A stretch of 64,000 nucleotides of DNA from Jiella avicenniae (GCF_021390325.1 NZ_JAJUWU010000003.1:62001-126000), one strand, 5' to 3'. Positions 7,495 through 16,906 are shown, numbered from the stretch's first letter. Program-made: numbers and translations. The notes: a model not told the origin generated them from the letters alone.

Positions 7495-8819
7495 GCCCGC
7501 TCATTTCCGGCCTGGTGATGCTGGCCGCGCTGCTCGGCCTCCTGGCGATCGGCACGCCCATCGCCTTTTCCCTCGGGCTCGTCGCCTTCGGCGCGCTCTA
7601 CAGCGTCTATGGCGGCTTCTTCCTCGAGACCGTCGGCGAGCAGTTCTTCGGCTATCTCTCGCCCTTCAGCCTCGTCGCCGTGCCGATGTTCATCCTGATG
7701 GGCGCGGCCGTCGCGTCCTCGCCGGCAGGCAAGGATCTCTACGAAGCGCTCGACCGCTGGCTGAACCGGGTGCCCGGCGGACTCGTCCTGTCCAATCTCG
7801 GCGCCTGCTCGATCTTCGCGGCGCTGTCCGGCTCCTCGCCCGCCACCTGCGCGGCGATCGGCAAGATGGGCATTCCGGAAATGCGCCAGCGCGGCTATCC
7901 GGCGGAGATCGCCGCCGGCTCGATCGCGGCGGGCGGCACCCTCGGCATCCTCATTCCGCCGTCGGTGACGATGATCGTCTACGGCATCGCGACGGAAACC
8001 TCGATCGGCCGCCTGTTTCTTGCCGGCCTGATGCCGGGACTGATGCTGACGATCTTCTTCATGGGCTGGACGATCATCGCCTGCAAGCGGCGCGGTCTCG
8101 GCCTGTCCGAACTCACCCAAAGCTTCTCGATGGCCGAGCGCTTCGAGGCCCTGCCCCGGGTCCTGCCCTTCCTCGCCATCATCGTCGGCGTCCTCTGGGT
8201 GCTCTATGGCGGCGTCGCGACGCCGTCGGAGGCGGCCGGCGTCGGCGCGCTGTTCTGCCTCGTCCTCGTCGCGGTGGTCTACGGCATCTTCTCGAAGGCC
8301 TGGAAATTCTCCTCGATGAACGTGATCTTCCGCGACACGCTCAAGGAGAGCGTGATGATCATGCTGATCATCGGCGCGGCGGATCTCTTCGCCTTCGCCC
8401 TCTCCTCGATGTTCATCACCCAGTCGATCGCCCAGGCGATCGCCGACATGGAGGTGAACCGCTGGGTGCTGATGGCGGTGATCAATCTCTTCCTGCTGGT
8501 GGCGGGCTTCTTCCTGCCGCCGGTCGGCGTCATCCTGATGACCGCGCCGATCCTCCTGCCGATCATCACCAATGCCGGCTTCGATCCCTACTGGTTCGCG
8601 GTGATCCTGACGATCAACATGGAGATCGGCCTGATCACCCCGCCGGTCGGACTGAACCTTTATGTGATCAACGGCATCGCGCCGGACATCACGCTCGCCC
8701 AAATTCTGCGCGGGTCGCTGCCCTATGTTCTGTGCATGGTGCTCGGGATCGTGGTTCTCTGCATCTTTCCCGACATCGCTTTGTTCCTGCCAAATCTCGT
8801 CATGGGGCCTGGAGGATGA
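7491..8819 (+). CDS. matM: TRAP transporter large permease (DctM type)
   Basis: A 442-residue polytopic protein of the DctM/ion-transporter superfamily: GTPIAFSLGL, VPMFILMGAAVASSPAGKDLYE, GSSPATCAAIGKMGIPEM, AAGGTLGILIPPSV and TPPVGLNLYVINGI are all family landmarks around the two re-entrant hairpin regions. It is the transport subunit that moves substrate with sodium. The start GTG 7491 overlaps the matQ stop (GTGA), and its own stop overlaps the next ATG (ATGA), so translational coupling is likely. Confidence 0.93.
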   Translation: MSPLISGLVMLAALLGLLAIGTPIAFSLGLVAFGALYSVYGGFFLETVGEQFFGYLSPFSLVAVPMFILMGAAVASSPAGKDLYEALDRWLNRVPGGLVLSNLGACSIFAALSGSSPATCAAIGKMGIPEMRQRGYPAEIAAGSIAAGGTLGILIPPSVTMIVYGIATETSIGRLFLAGLMPGLMLTIFFMGWTIIACKRRGLGLSELTQSFSMAERFEALPRVLPFLAIIVGVLWVLYGGVATPSEAAGVGALFCLVLVAVVYGIFSKAWKFSSMNVIFRDTLKESVMIMLIIGAADLFAFALSSMFITQSIAQAIADMEVNRWVLMAVINLFLLVAGFFLPPVGVILMTAPILLPIITNAGFDPYWFAVILTINMEIGLITPPVGLNLYVINGIAPDITLAQILRGSLPYVLCMVLGIVVLCIFPDIALFLPNLVMGPGG

Positions 8820-10171
8820 GCCGCGTCTCGCTTCTGTCTGATCTGTTGAGTTCCATCGGTGCCCGCTCCTGGTTCGCGGGCGAGGAAAGGCCGCCCGGCG
8901 TCGGCGTGCCGGAGATCGCGGCGCTCTGCCACCGGCTCGTCTCGTCGCGCGGCGAGGCGACCGGCGTCCGGATGGCGGCCGAGATCATCCACGGCGTCCG
9001 CGCCCTCGACGACAAGGGGATCAAGCGCTTCTTCCACATGCTGGCCGAGGAGTTCTCGCCCGATCCGATCGAGCTGGCGGAAGCGGCGACGGCCTATGCC
9101 GGCCATCCGGAGGCGGCGGAACTCGCCCGCCTGCAGCAGATCGCCGAGCCGCCGCGACAGGAGCTGTTCCGGCGTCTCAATCTCGCGCCCGGCGGCACGG
9201 CCGAACTCGTCAAGCTGCGCGAACGGCTGCTTCCGCTCTGCCGCGAGGACCCTGCACGGCTTGCCTCCGTCGACAAGGACCTGAGGCACCTCTTCCAGTC
9301 CTGGTTCAACCGCGGTTTCCTGATGCTGCGGCCGATCGACTGGAACACCCCGGCCTCGATCCTCGAGAAGATCATCCACTACGAGGCGGTCCACGCCATC
9401 GGCAACTGGGACGAGCTGCGCCAGCGCCTCGCACCGGCCGACCGGCGCTGCTTCGCCTTCTTCCATCCGTCGATCCCGGACGATCCGCTGATTTTCGTCG
9501 AAGTGGCGCTGACCGACGATATCCCGGCCTCGATCGCCTCGGTCCTCGATCCCGAGCGCGACATCATCGCCGCCGAGGACGCCCAGACCGCCGTCTTTTA
9601 TTCGATCTCCAACTGCCACAAGGGCCTTGCCAGCGTCTCCTTCGGCTCGTTCCTGATCAAGCAGGTGGCCGAGGATCTGAAGGAGCATTTTCCGAGCCTC
9701 AGGACCTTCGTCACGCTCTCGCCGGTGCCGGGCTTTTCGGCTTGGGTCGACGCCCTGCCCAAGGACTTTCGCGAGCGGCTCGAACCGGCCGAGAAACGCG
9801 CGATCGAGATCGTCTCGGACAAGGACTGGCAGGCGGATCCCGCCCTCGTCGAGGAGGCGCGGCCCGGCATCCTGTCGCTCGCGGCCCGCTATTTCCTCCG
9901 GGCCAAGCGCGGCGACGGCCAGCCGCAGGATCCGGTCGCCCGCTTCCATCTCGGCAACGGGGCGGTTCTCAACCGCATCATGCATCTCGGCGACCCGTCG
10001 CGCCGCGGCCTTGCCCAGGCTCACGGGCTGATGGTCAACTATCTCTACGATCTGCCGCGGGTCGAGCAGCGGCACGAGGCCTATGCCGCCGAGGGCGAGA
10101 TCGCCGCAAGCCGGGCGGTGACGGGCCTCCTGCCCGGCCGCAGCGGACACACACTGAAGGACGTCGCATGA
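8816..10171 (+). CDS. matA: Malonyl-CoA decarboxylase
   Basis: A 451-residue protein of the malonyl-CoA decarboxylase family. Conserved blocks include RCFAFFHPSIPDDPLIFVEVAL, FYSISNCHKGLASVSFGSFLIKQV, LSPVPGF and, near the C-terminus, FHLGNGAVLNRIMHLGD. It has the helical N-terminal domain (about residues 60-160) and a C-terminal acyltransferase-like catalytic domain. It converts malonyl-CoA to acetyl-CoA and CO2 in the cytoplasm, the second step of malonate use. It starts inside the matM stop and ends inside the matB start. Confidence 0.94.
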   Translation: MSRVSLLSDLLSSIGARSWFAGEERPPGVGVPEIAALCHRLVSSRGEATGVRMAAEIIHGVRALDDKGIKRFFHMLAEEFSPDPIELAEAATAYAGHPEAAELARLQQIAEPPRQELFRRLNLAPGGTAELVKLRERLLPLCREDPARLASVDKDLRHLFQSWFNRGFLMLRPIDWNTPASILEKIIHYEAVHAIGNWDELRQRLAPADRRCFAFFHPSIPDDPLIFVEVALTDDIPASIASVLDPERDIIAAEDAQTAVFYSISNCHKGLASVSFGSFLIKQVAEDLKEHFPSLRTFVTLSPVPGFSAWVDALPKDFRERLEPAEKRAIEIVSDKDWQADPALVEEARPGILSLAARYFLRAKRGDGQPQDPVARFHLGNGAVLNRIMHLGDPSRRGLAQAHGLMVNYLYDLPRVEQRHEAYAAEGEIAASRAVTGLLPGRSGHTLKDVA

Positions 10172-11697
10172 CCAACACGCTTTTCGACGGGCTGCTCTCG
10201 GCCGGGCTTGGCGATCCGCAACGCCGGTTCGCGGTGCTGCCGGACGGCCGCAGCTATTCCTACGGCGACGTCGAAACGGTCTCGGCGCGCTTTGCCAACG
10301 TTCTCGTCGGCCTCGGCCTGAAGCCGGGCGACCGGGTCGCCGTGCAGGTCGAAAAATCCATCGAAGCGCTGATGCTCTATTTCGGCACGGTGCGCGCCGG
10401 CGGCGTCTTCCTGCCGCTCAACACCGCCTATACTCCAGCCGAGATCGACTATTTCCTCGGTGACGCCAAGCCCCGCGTTTTCGTCTGCGATCCGAAGAAG
10501 CGGGATGCCCTCGCAGAGGTTGCCGCCAGGGCCGGCGCCGCGATCGAGACCCTCGGCGTGTGGCGCTCGCCGGACGAAAGCGCCGGCTCGCTCAGCGACA
10601 AGGTGCTTGCCGCCAGCGATCGCTTCGAGACCGTCTCCCGCGGACAGGAGGATCTCGCGGCGATCCTCTACACCTCGGGCACGACCGGCCGTTCCAAGGG
10701 CGCGATGCTCAGCCATGCGAATCTTCTGTCCAACGCGGAAGTGCTGCGCGACGCCTGGCGCTTCACCGCCGAAGACGTGCTTCTCCACGCCCTGCCGATC
10801 TTCCACACCCACGGCCTGTTCGTCGCCTCCAATACGGTGACGATCGCCGGCGGATCGCTGATCTTCCTGCCGAAATTTGATCCCGACGCGGTGTTCGAAT
10901 GGCTGCCCCAGGCCACCACGATGATGGGTGTGCCGACCTTCTACACCCGGCTCCTCGACGACGCGCGGCTCAACCGGGATGCGACCGCCCACATGCGGCT
11001 GTTCACCTCCGGCTCGGCACCGCTTCTCGCCGAGACCCACCGCGCCTTCGAGGCGGCGACCGGCCAGCGCATCCTCGAGCGCTACGGCATGACCGAAACC
11101 AACATGAGCACCTCCAATCCGTATGACGGCGAGCGCCGGGCGGGCACGGTCGGCTTCCCGCTCCAGGGCACCGAGCTGCGCATCGCCGATCCGGAGAGCG
11201 GCAAGATCCTGCCCGGGGGCGAGATCGGCGTCATCGAGGTGAAGGGCCCGAACGTCTTTTCCGGCTATTGGCAGATGCCGGAAAAGACGGCCTCCGAGTT
11301 CCGCGCCGACGGCTTCTTCATCACCGGCGACCTCGGCTTCGTCGACGAGGACGGCTACGTCACCATCGTCGGGCGCGGCAAGGACCTCGTCATCACCGGC
11401 GGCTACAACGTCTATCCGAAGGAGGTCGAGCTGGTCATCGACGAACTCCCCGGCGTCGTCGAGAGCGCGGTCATCGGCGTGCCGCACAAGGATTTCGGCG
11501 AGGGCGTGGTCGGCTGTGTCGTGGCGAAGGAGCCGCTGGAGGAAGAGGCGGTGATCGCCGCGCTGAAGGACAAGCTCGCCCGCTTCAAGCAGCCCAAGCG
11601 GATCGTCTTCGTCGACGAGCTGCCGCGCAACACCATGGGCAAGGTGCAGAAGAACGTGCTGCGCGAGGCCTACAAGGACCTGCTCGGCGGGGCGTGA
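10168..11697 (+). CDS. matB: Malonyl-CoA synthetase (AMP-forming)
   Basis: A 509-residue ANL-superfamily adenylating enzyme. Motifs include the phosphate loop YTSGTTGRSKGA, ERYGMTETNM, the TGDLGF aspartate motif, GRGKDLVITGGYNVYP and the C-terminal catalytic lysine in PRNTMGKVQKN. It ligates CoA to malonate with ATP to give malonyl-CoA, the substrate of the preceding gene. Malonate rather than a long-chain acid is inferred from the compact length (about 500 residues, as MatB) and from its coupling to matA (4-nt overlap). It is the last gene of the operon. Confidence 0.92.
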   Translation: MTNTLFDGLLSAGLGDPQRRFAVLPDGRSYSYGDVETVSARFANVLVGLGLKPGDRVAVQVEKSIEALMLYFGTVRAGGVFLPLNTAYTPAEIDYFLGDAKPRVFVCDPKKRDALAEVAARAGAAIETLGVWRSPDESAGSLSDKVLAASDRFETVSRGQEDLAAILYTSGTTGRSKGAMLSHANLLSNAEVLRDAWRFTAEDVLLHALPIFHTHGLFVASNTVTIAGGSLIFLPKFDPDAVFEWLPQATTMMGVPTFYTRLLDDARLNRDATAHMRLFTSGSAPLLAETHRAFEAATGQRILERYGMTETNMSTSNPYDGERRAGTVGFPLQGTELRIADPESGKILPGGEIGVIEVKGPNVFSGYWQMPEKTASEFRADGFFITGDLGFVDEDGYVTIVGRGKDLVITGGYNVYPKEVELVIDELPGVVESAVIGVPHKDFGEGVVGCVVAKEPLEEEAVIAALKDKLARFKQPKRIVFVDELPRNTMGKVQKNVLREAYKDLLGGA

Positions 11698-11954
11698 GGG
11701 ACGCCGGCACCCGACCTTTCGCCCCGCTGTCGGAGCCCGCCTCCGGGAACCGGGCCGACGGCCGCACTCCAGCTTTTCTTCGGCATGGACGAACTGCGAG
11801 GCGCCGCCCGGCTCGCGACGGGTCACCGGCCTCGCTGGGCGGCATTCCGCAAAGCGGCCGAGGATCGGTGTCAGACTGACGGCGTTTCGGCACGCGCCGA
11901 TCGGCGAATACGCGAATGCGTCGCCAGTCAGTCGCCGTTCGATCGGAAAAGAAA

Positions 11955-12029
11955 TGGTACGCCCAAGGGGAATCGAACCCCTGTTTGCGCCGTGAGAGGG
12001 CGCCGTCCTAACCGCTAGACGATGGGCGC
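11955..12029 (-). tRNA. tRNA-Glu (anticodon CTC)
   Basis: Read on the minus strand: acceptor GCGCCCA pairing with TGGGCGT (a terminal G-T wobble), D arm GTCTAGCGGTTAGGAC, anticodon stem GCGCC/GGCGC with loop CTCTCAC (anticodon CTC, reads GAG), T arm AGGGGTTCGATTCCCCT and an encoded ACCA end. The stems are complete and the length of 75 including CCA fits. Confidence 0.95.
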
Positions 12030-12149
12030 GTGGCGCGGGTGTTCCGCGCTGGTGCCGGGTCTCTTAGAGGCTGCGGCCGAGGAACGCAAGGGCTTTTTCG
12101 TCGACGCAGGGCAATCGCTTGAAACTGCGGCCGGGCTGGCGATTGGCGT

Positions 12150-12274
12150 GATCTCCCCCCTTGCGGGGGAGATGCCGGCAGGCAGAGGGGGGTGACGTCG
12201 CGCTGGACTGCTGAGAAATGGCGCGACACCCCCCTCTGGGTTGCCACCCATCTCCCCCGCAAGGGGGGAGATCG
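12150..12274. repeat. Paired GC-rich palindromic repeats (family A)
   Basis: Two inverted copies of a ~45-bp unit: 12150-12194 contains a CTCCCCC...GGGGGAG hairpin and then GCCGGCAGGCAGAGGGGGGT, and 12227-12274 is its reverse complement with small differences. Together they can fold into a ~125-bp cruciform. The same unit occurs at 33575-33693, inside a reading frame, and as a fragment near 30874. It resembles REP/BIME-type elements common between rhizobial genes. Confidence 0.8.
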
Positions 12275-12415
12275 AAGCGTCGCCCGCGGCGCTTGCCTTC
12301 ACGCGATTACCCTGTTCGTCGACGGCGCGAAGAGACCGCCTTCCCCAACCGCCAGCTTCGCGCCCCCTGCCCGTCATCTCTTTCCGGCGTCGAAGGGAGA
12401 CCGAGCGAGCGAGCG

Positions 12416-12802
12416 TCAGCGGGACGCCGCCTTTTCGAGGTCCACCCGAGTGGCGCCGCCTCGGCTGACGTCGAGGCGCTTGACGATGGCGCCATCGGCG
12501 AGGGAGACGACATAGAGGCGGTCGACGCCGCCCGCGCGGGTGCGGATCATCGCCCGGTCGCCGTCGAGCCCGGTCTCGACGATCTCTTCGTCGGCCGGCA
12601 GTTCGACGCTCACCATGGGCGCGCCGAGGCCTTTCGGCTGCGGCAGCGTCTTGTAGACAACGACGCCGAGCACCGCCATAACGCCGACCAGCATGATGCC
12701 GATCGAGACGGCGAGAAGCCGGACCATCTTGCGCCGCACGCGTTCCGCTGCCGGGTCGAGCGGCTTTTCGTCCTCGTCCCTCTCCCGTCCGGCCGGCCCC
12801 AT
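12416..12802 (-). CDS. Conserved single-pass membrane protein (DUF6476-like)
   Basis: A 128-residue protein with an acidic/basic N-terminus (PAGRERDEDEKPLDPAAERVR), one transmembrane helix (LLAVSIGIMLVGVMAVLGVVVY, about residues 31-52) and a ~75-residue periplasmic domain. That domain has short repeated strands (IVETGLDGDRAMIRTR, DRLYVVSLADGAIVKRL) that look like a single beta-propeller-like repeat. Similar small proteins sit beside the RluA-type synthase gene in Hyphomicrobiales. The function is unknown. The start ATG 12802 is preceded by AGAGGA; an upstream ATG at 12820 is less likely. Confidence 0.7.
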   Translation of the reverse strand: MGPAGRERDEDEKPLDPAAERVRRKMVRLLAVSIGIMLVGVMAVLGVVVYKTLPQPKGLGAPMVSVELPADEEIVETGLDGDRAMIRTRAGGVDRLYVVSLADGAIVKRLDVSRGGATRVDLEKAASR

Positions 12803-12893
12803 GATGCGTCCTCTCGTCATTCCAGATTCGTCCTGCACCCGTCCTCGGGACGGGGCCGGCAAGGTTCAGGCTGCTCCTACAAGGCTTTAAACC

Positions 12894-13919
12894 ATGCAGA
12901 CAAGACGCTTCAGCGTCGAAACCGCCGACGAAGGCGAGCGCCTCGACGTCTTTCTGGCCCGGGCGCTCGACGGCGAATTGTCGCGAAGCCGGATCAAGGG
13001 ACTGATCGAGAGCGGCCATGCGAGCGTATCGGACCGACCGGCGAGCAGTGCGAAGCAGAAACTTTCCGCCGGCGACGCCGTCGAACTCGCCCTGCCGCTG
13101 CCGGACGACGCCGAGCCGACGCCGGAGGAGATCGCCCTCGACATCCGCTACGAGGACGACTGGCTTCTGGTCGTCGACAAGCCGGCCGGCCTCGTCGTTC
13201 ATCCCGGCGCCGGCAATCCGGACGGAACGCTGGTCAACGCTCTCCTTGCCCATTGCGGGCCGAGCCTGACGGGGATCGGCGGCGTCCGCCGGCCAGGCAT
13301 CGTCCATCGCCTCGACAAGGATACCAGCGGCCTTCTCGTCGTCGCCAAGACCGAACGCGCCCACCGCGCCCTGTCGGAACAGTTCGCCGCCCATGGTCGC
13401 GACGGGCGGCTGTCGCGGGCCTATCTCGCCGTCGTCTGGGGCGAACCGCGCCCGCCCGCCGGGACGATCGACGCCGCCCTCGGCCGTTCGGCGACGAACC
13501 GGATCAAGCGGGCGGTGGTGCCGGCCGGGCGGGCCGATGCGCGCCATGCCGTCACCCGCTACGAGACCCTCGCCCTCGGAACGGCGGCTGCAGAAGCCAC
13601 GCTCCTGACCTGCCGGCTGGAGACCGGCCGCACTCATCAGATCCGCGTCCACATGGCCCATCTCGGCCATCCGCTCGTCGCCGACCCGCTTTACGGCGCG
13701 GGCGTGAAGTCGAAGGCGGCAAAGCTCGACGCCGCGGCGAGAGCCGTCGTCGAGGAACTGGGGCGGCAGGCGCTCCATGCCGCCGAACTCGGCTTCCGCC
13801 ATCCCGAGGACGATCGCCCGCTGTCGTTTCGCTCGCCGCTTCCCGGCGACATGCGGGCGCTGTGCGAAGCCCTCGCCATCGACGCTCCCGAAATCGTGAC
13901 GACGCCGCCCGTCGGCTGA
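12894..13919 (+). CDS. RluA-family 23S rRNA pseudouridine synthase (RluD-like)
   Basis: A 341-residue protein: an N-terminal S4 RNA-binding domain (about residues 12-70, LDVFLARALDGELSRSRIKGLIESG) followed by the RluA catalytic domain. It has the invariant HRLDKDTSGLL motif (catalytic Asp in RLD), the DKPAGLVVHPG strand and the LETGRTHQIRVHM active-site segment. It isomerises uridine to pseudouridine. The S4 domain plus this length favour RluD (large-subunit helix 69) over RluA or RluC. It is divergent from the DUF6476-like gene, with about 90 bp between them. Confidence 0.9.
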   Translation: MQTRRFSVETADEGERLDVFLARALDGELSRSRIKGLIESGHASVSDRPASSAKQKLSAGDAVELALPLPDDAEPTPEEIALDIRYEDDWLLVVDKPAGLVVHPGAGNPDGTLVNALLAHCGPSLTGIGGVRRPGIVHRLDKDTSGLLVVAKTERAHRALSEQFAAHGRDGRLSRAYLAVVWGEPRPPAGTIDAALGRSATNRIKRAVVPAGRADARHAVTRYETLALGTAAAEATLLTCRLETGRTHQIRVHMAHLGHPLVADPLYGAGVKSKAAKLDAAARAVVEELGRQALHAAELGFRHPEDDRPLSFRSPLPGDMRALCEALAIDAPEIVTTPPVG

Positions 13920-14166
13920 GACGCCGGACTTCTGGACAGCGGCGAAGGGCCGTCCGATCAAGATAGTGAAGCGCGAGCGGGAACACCGGCTACCCCGCGA
14001 CCGTAAACGCAGATGAAATGTCGTTCATAGTCGCGGCGGAAACGATGCAATCGGCGACGATCGTCACCATATGGCGATTTGGGTGTGTGCGAGTTGGCGA
14101 CAGCGGCTTGCACGCCGGCCGGCTTCCGGGGCGAAGCGGCCGAACTCAACTGATGGAGGGTGCAAC

Positions 14167-15069
14167 ATGGCCCAGATGAATCTTCCGACCATTTCCTCGG
14201 GCGACGGCGGACTGACCCGCTATCTCGAGGAGATCCGGCGGTTCCCGATGCTCGAGCCGCAGGAAGAATACATGCTCGCCAAGCGCTATGCCGAGCATGA
14301 CGACCGGCAGGCGGCGCATCGGCTCGTGACCAGTCATTTAAGGCTCGTCGCCAAGATCGCAATGGGTTACCGCGGCTACGGCCTGCCGATCGGCGAAGTC
14401 ATTTCCGAAGGCAATGTCGGCCTGATGCAGGCGGTGAAGCGTTTCGACGCCGAGCGCGGTTTCCGCCTCGCGACCTACGCGATGTGGTGGATCAAGGCCT
14501 CGATCCAGGAATACATCCTGCGCTCCTGGAGCCTCGTGAAGATGGGGACGACCGCCAATCAGAAGCGGCTGTTCTTCAACCTTCGCAAGATGAAGAGCAA
14601 GATCCAGGCGCTCGACGAAGGCGATCTCAAGCCCGATCAGGTCGAGCAGATCGCGACGACCCTCGGCGTGTCGACGGACGAGGTGATCTCGATGAACCGG
14701 CGACTGTCCGGCGACACCTCGCTCAACGCGCCGATCCGCGCCACGGAAGGCGAATCGGGCGAATGGCAGGACTGGCTGGTCGACGATGCGGATTCGCAGG
14801 AAGACGTGCTCGTGCGTCAGGACGAATACGACCAGCGGCGCGGCATGCTCCGCTCGGCGATGGGCGTCCTCAACGATCGCGAGCGCCGCATCTTCGAGGC
14901 GCGGCGTCTCGCCGAGGAGCCGCTGACCCTCGAAGCGCTGTCGGGCGAGTTCGACATCTCGCGCGAGCGGGTCCGGCAGATCGAGGTCAGGGCCTTCGAA
15001 AAGGTCCAGAAGGCAGTCCGCGACAAGGCTGCGGCCGCCAGCGAGGCGCTGACGCCCGTCAGCGCCTGA
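14167..15069 (+). CDS. rpoH: Heat-shock sigma factor RpoH (sigma-32)
   Basis: A 300-residue sigma-70-family protein. Region 2 is clear (GNVGLMQAVKRFDAERGFRL, ATYAMWWIKASIQEYILRSW). The RpoH box QKRLFFNLRKMKSK, which separates sigma-32 from other sigmas, sits near residues 135-148, and region 4 ends with SRERVRQIEVRAFEKVQ. It directs RNA polymerase to heat-shock promoters. Rhizobia often carry two rpoH genes, and which copy this is cannot be told. The start ATG 14167 has GGAGGG upstream. A strong terminator follows. Confidence 0.95.
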   Translation: MAQMNLPTISSGDGGLTRYLEEIRRFPMLEPQEEYMLAKRYAEHDDRQAAHRLVTSHLRLVAKIAMGYRGYGLPIGEVISEGNVGLMQAVKRFDAERGFRLATYAMWWIKASIQEYILRSWSLVKMGTTANQKRLFFNLRKMKSKIQALDEGDLKPDQVEQIATTLGVSTDEVISMNRRLSGDTSLNAPIRATEGESGEWQDWLVDDADSQEDVLVRQDEYDQRRGMLRSAMGVLNDRERRIFEARRLAEEPLTLEALSGEFDISRERVRQIEVRAFEKVQKAVRDKAAAASEALTPVSA

Positions 15070-15101
15070 CGGATCGGCCCGCAAAGGCGGCCATGGATGG
15101 A

Positions 15102-15127
15102 GCCGGGGCATACGCCCCGGCTTTTTC
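15102..15127 (+). terminator. Rho-independent terminator of rpoH
   Basis: Hairpin GCCGGGGC-ata-cGCCCCGGC (15102-15121) followed by TTTTT (15122-15126), 33 bp after the rpoH stop. Confidence 0.9.
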
Positions 15128-15199
15128 GTGAGCGGGCTTCGGCACCGCCGCTTCCGGCCCGGTCGCCGGGGAGCTCGGACGCCGGGTCCGGACGCCCTG

Positions 15200-16225
15200 T
15201 CAGCGCAGCGACGGCAGCTTGCCGATCGGGAAGATGCCGACGGCGAGGATGCCGTTTCGCGCCTTCAGTTCGATGACGGTGCGGTCGTCGGACCGGCGAC
15301 CGGCCATCGGCAGAGCCGAGGCGATGCCGCTGGCGATGTCCCTCAGGTTCGGTGCGACCGTCGTGACGAGTTCGGCGATCTTCTGCGGATCGGCGATCGA
15401 CAGCTGGAAGGTGCCGGAGACCCGGCCCTCGTCGTCGAAGGAGAAGTCGCCGCTGAGTTCGGCATTCGCCGTGTCCATCTCCACGAGCAAGGATCGCAGC
15501 GAGACGTTCCGCCCGGCGAAGAGTTCCCGTCCCGTCTGGCCGCGCGCGGCGCCGGACAACCAGTCGCCAGCGCCCTCGATCGTCAGATCCGTGCTGGCTT
15601 CCAGTGGCGGCAGGTCCGGCGCTCCCGAAAAGATCAGCTTGCCGCCCTTCATCAGCGTGAAGATGTCGAGATCGTCGTCCCGCCGCCGCGCATGGGCCTC
15701 GCTGTGGGCCGCCTCGACGACGGGCCGGGCTTCGGCGTCGCCCGCCCCGAGTGTTGCGACGCGCGGTTCTTCGGTGACGAGGGAGAAGCGATCGAGACCT
15801 TCCGTCCAGAAGGTCGCCGAGGCCTGGGCCAGAGACCAGCGGATGTCGAGCGGCGGGAAGGACGGACCCTCGACCCTCAGCGGGCCGTCCATCTCGCCGA
15901 CGATGCGGTTCGGCCGATAGATCTGTGCAGCGGTGCGCACGGCCCCGCCGACCGCCTCGAACGGCCTGTCGCCGCCCCTTGCGAGCGAAAGCGAATCGCA
16001 GCGAAAGCCGATCCGGAAGGGAAACCCGAAAACCTCGCGGTTCGGGCAGACGATCTCGGTCCCGCGCGCCCGCGCCTGCTCGATCGCGCGGCTCAGTTCG
16101 CCGTCGAGGCGACCGGCGAGATAGAACCAGGCACCGCTCAGCGCGGCGGCGAGAAGCACGATGACGAGCGCGACGCCGATGAGCGCACGGCGCGCCTTTG
16201 AGGGACTGTCGCTTGACGGAGCCAT
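15200..16225 (-). CDS. DUF2125 domain protein, membrane-anchored
   Basis: A 341-residue protein with an N-terminal transmembrane anchor (ALIGVALVIVLLAAALSGAWFYLAG, about residues 14-38) and a large exported domain of the DUF2125 family. Its typical opening is a short helix ending RGTEIVCPNREVFGFPFRIGFRCD, whose two cysteines (about C60 and C75) probably form a disulfide. It is widespread in Hyphomicrobiales and has no assigned function. The repeated beta-strand pattern resembles AsmA-like lipid-transport domains, but that is inference. It is convergent with rpoH. Confidence 0.8.
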   Translation of the reverse strand: MAPSSDSPSKARRALIGVALVIVLLAAALSGAWFYLAGRLDGELSRAIEQARARGTEIVCPNREVFGFPFRIGFRCDSLSLARGGDRPFEAVGGAVRTAAQIYRPNRIVGEMDGPLRVEGPSFPPLDIRWSLAQASATFWTEGLDRFSLVTEEPRVATLGAGDAEARPVVEAAHSEAHARRRDDDLDIFTLMKGGKLIFSGAPDLPPLEASTDLTIEGAGDWLSGAARGQTGRELFAGRNVSLRSLLVEMDTANAELSGDFSFDDEGRVSGTFQLSIADPQKIAELVTTVAPNLRDIASGIASALPMAGRRSDDRTVIELKARNGILAVGIFPIGKLPSLR

Positions 16226-16393
16226 CCCGTTATCCTCTTAGAGCATGAAGCCGAAGGCACCGAGACATGGCGGCGCCGGCACGTATCGCCCGGCCAGGCG
16301 GCCACCGCCGGCTCACGATGCCTCCCGTCGGGCCGCGTCCCCAATGGCGGAGCCGGGCCTTCGGAACAGGAGATGCAGGGCGATTTGAGGCCA

Positions 16394-16906
16394 ATGAACG
16401 ATTTCTGGGTGTTCGGTTACGGTTCGCTGATCTGGCGTCCCGGTTTTGACTATGTGGAACGCACAAAAGCAAGACTGGCCGGCTATCACCGCGCCCTTTG
16501 CGTCCATTCGCACGTGCATCGCGGCACGCCGGAACGGCCGGGCCTGGTCTTCGGGCTGGACCGCGGCGGCTCCTGCGTCGGCATGGCCTTCCGGGTGGAG
16601 GGCGCCAAGCGCGACGCGACGATCGACTATCTGAGAGCCCGCGAGCTGGTCACCCACGTCTATCGCGAGAGCGTCCTGCCGATCCGCGCGATGGACGGGC
16701 GCCGTATCGAGGCCGTCACCTACGTCGTCGACCGCGGCCATCCGCAATATGCCGGCAAGATCGACGTGGCGAATGCCGCGGCGATCGTCTCCCGCAGCCA
16801 CGGCCAGTCCGGCCCGAACGTCGACTATGTCAGAAACGCCTTCGAACACATCGCCGCCATGGGCCTGAAGGATCGCTGGCTTCAGGACGTGGTCTCGCGG
16901 CTGTGA
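16394..16906 (+). CDS. ChaC-like glutathione-specific gamma-glutamylcyclotransferase
   Basis: A 170-residue protein with the family's defining N-terminus FWVFGYGSLIWRPGFDY (YGSL loop binding the gamma-glutamyl group), the HRGTPERPGLVFGLDRGGSC segment and GMAFRVEG. It splits glutathione to 5-oxoproline and Cys-Gly. The start ATG 16394 follows TTGAGG. Its last 25 bases are shared with the convergent plsC 3' end on the other strand. Confidence 0.9.
   Translation: MNDFWVFGYGSLIWRPGFDYVERTKARLAGYHRALCVHSHVHRGTPERPGLVFGLDRGGSCVGMAFRVEGAKRDATIDYLRARELVTHVYRESVLPIRAMDGRRIEAVTYVVDRGHPQYAGKIDVANAAAIVSRSHGQSGPNVDYVRNAFEHIAAMGLKDRWLQDVVSRL

Noticed and set aside
7446-8702. 418-codon minus-strand frame opposite the TRAP large permease
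   Set aside because: It is a His/Asp/Arg-rich shadow frame. The plus strand has a complete DctM protein.
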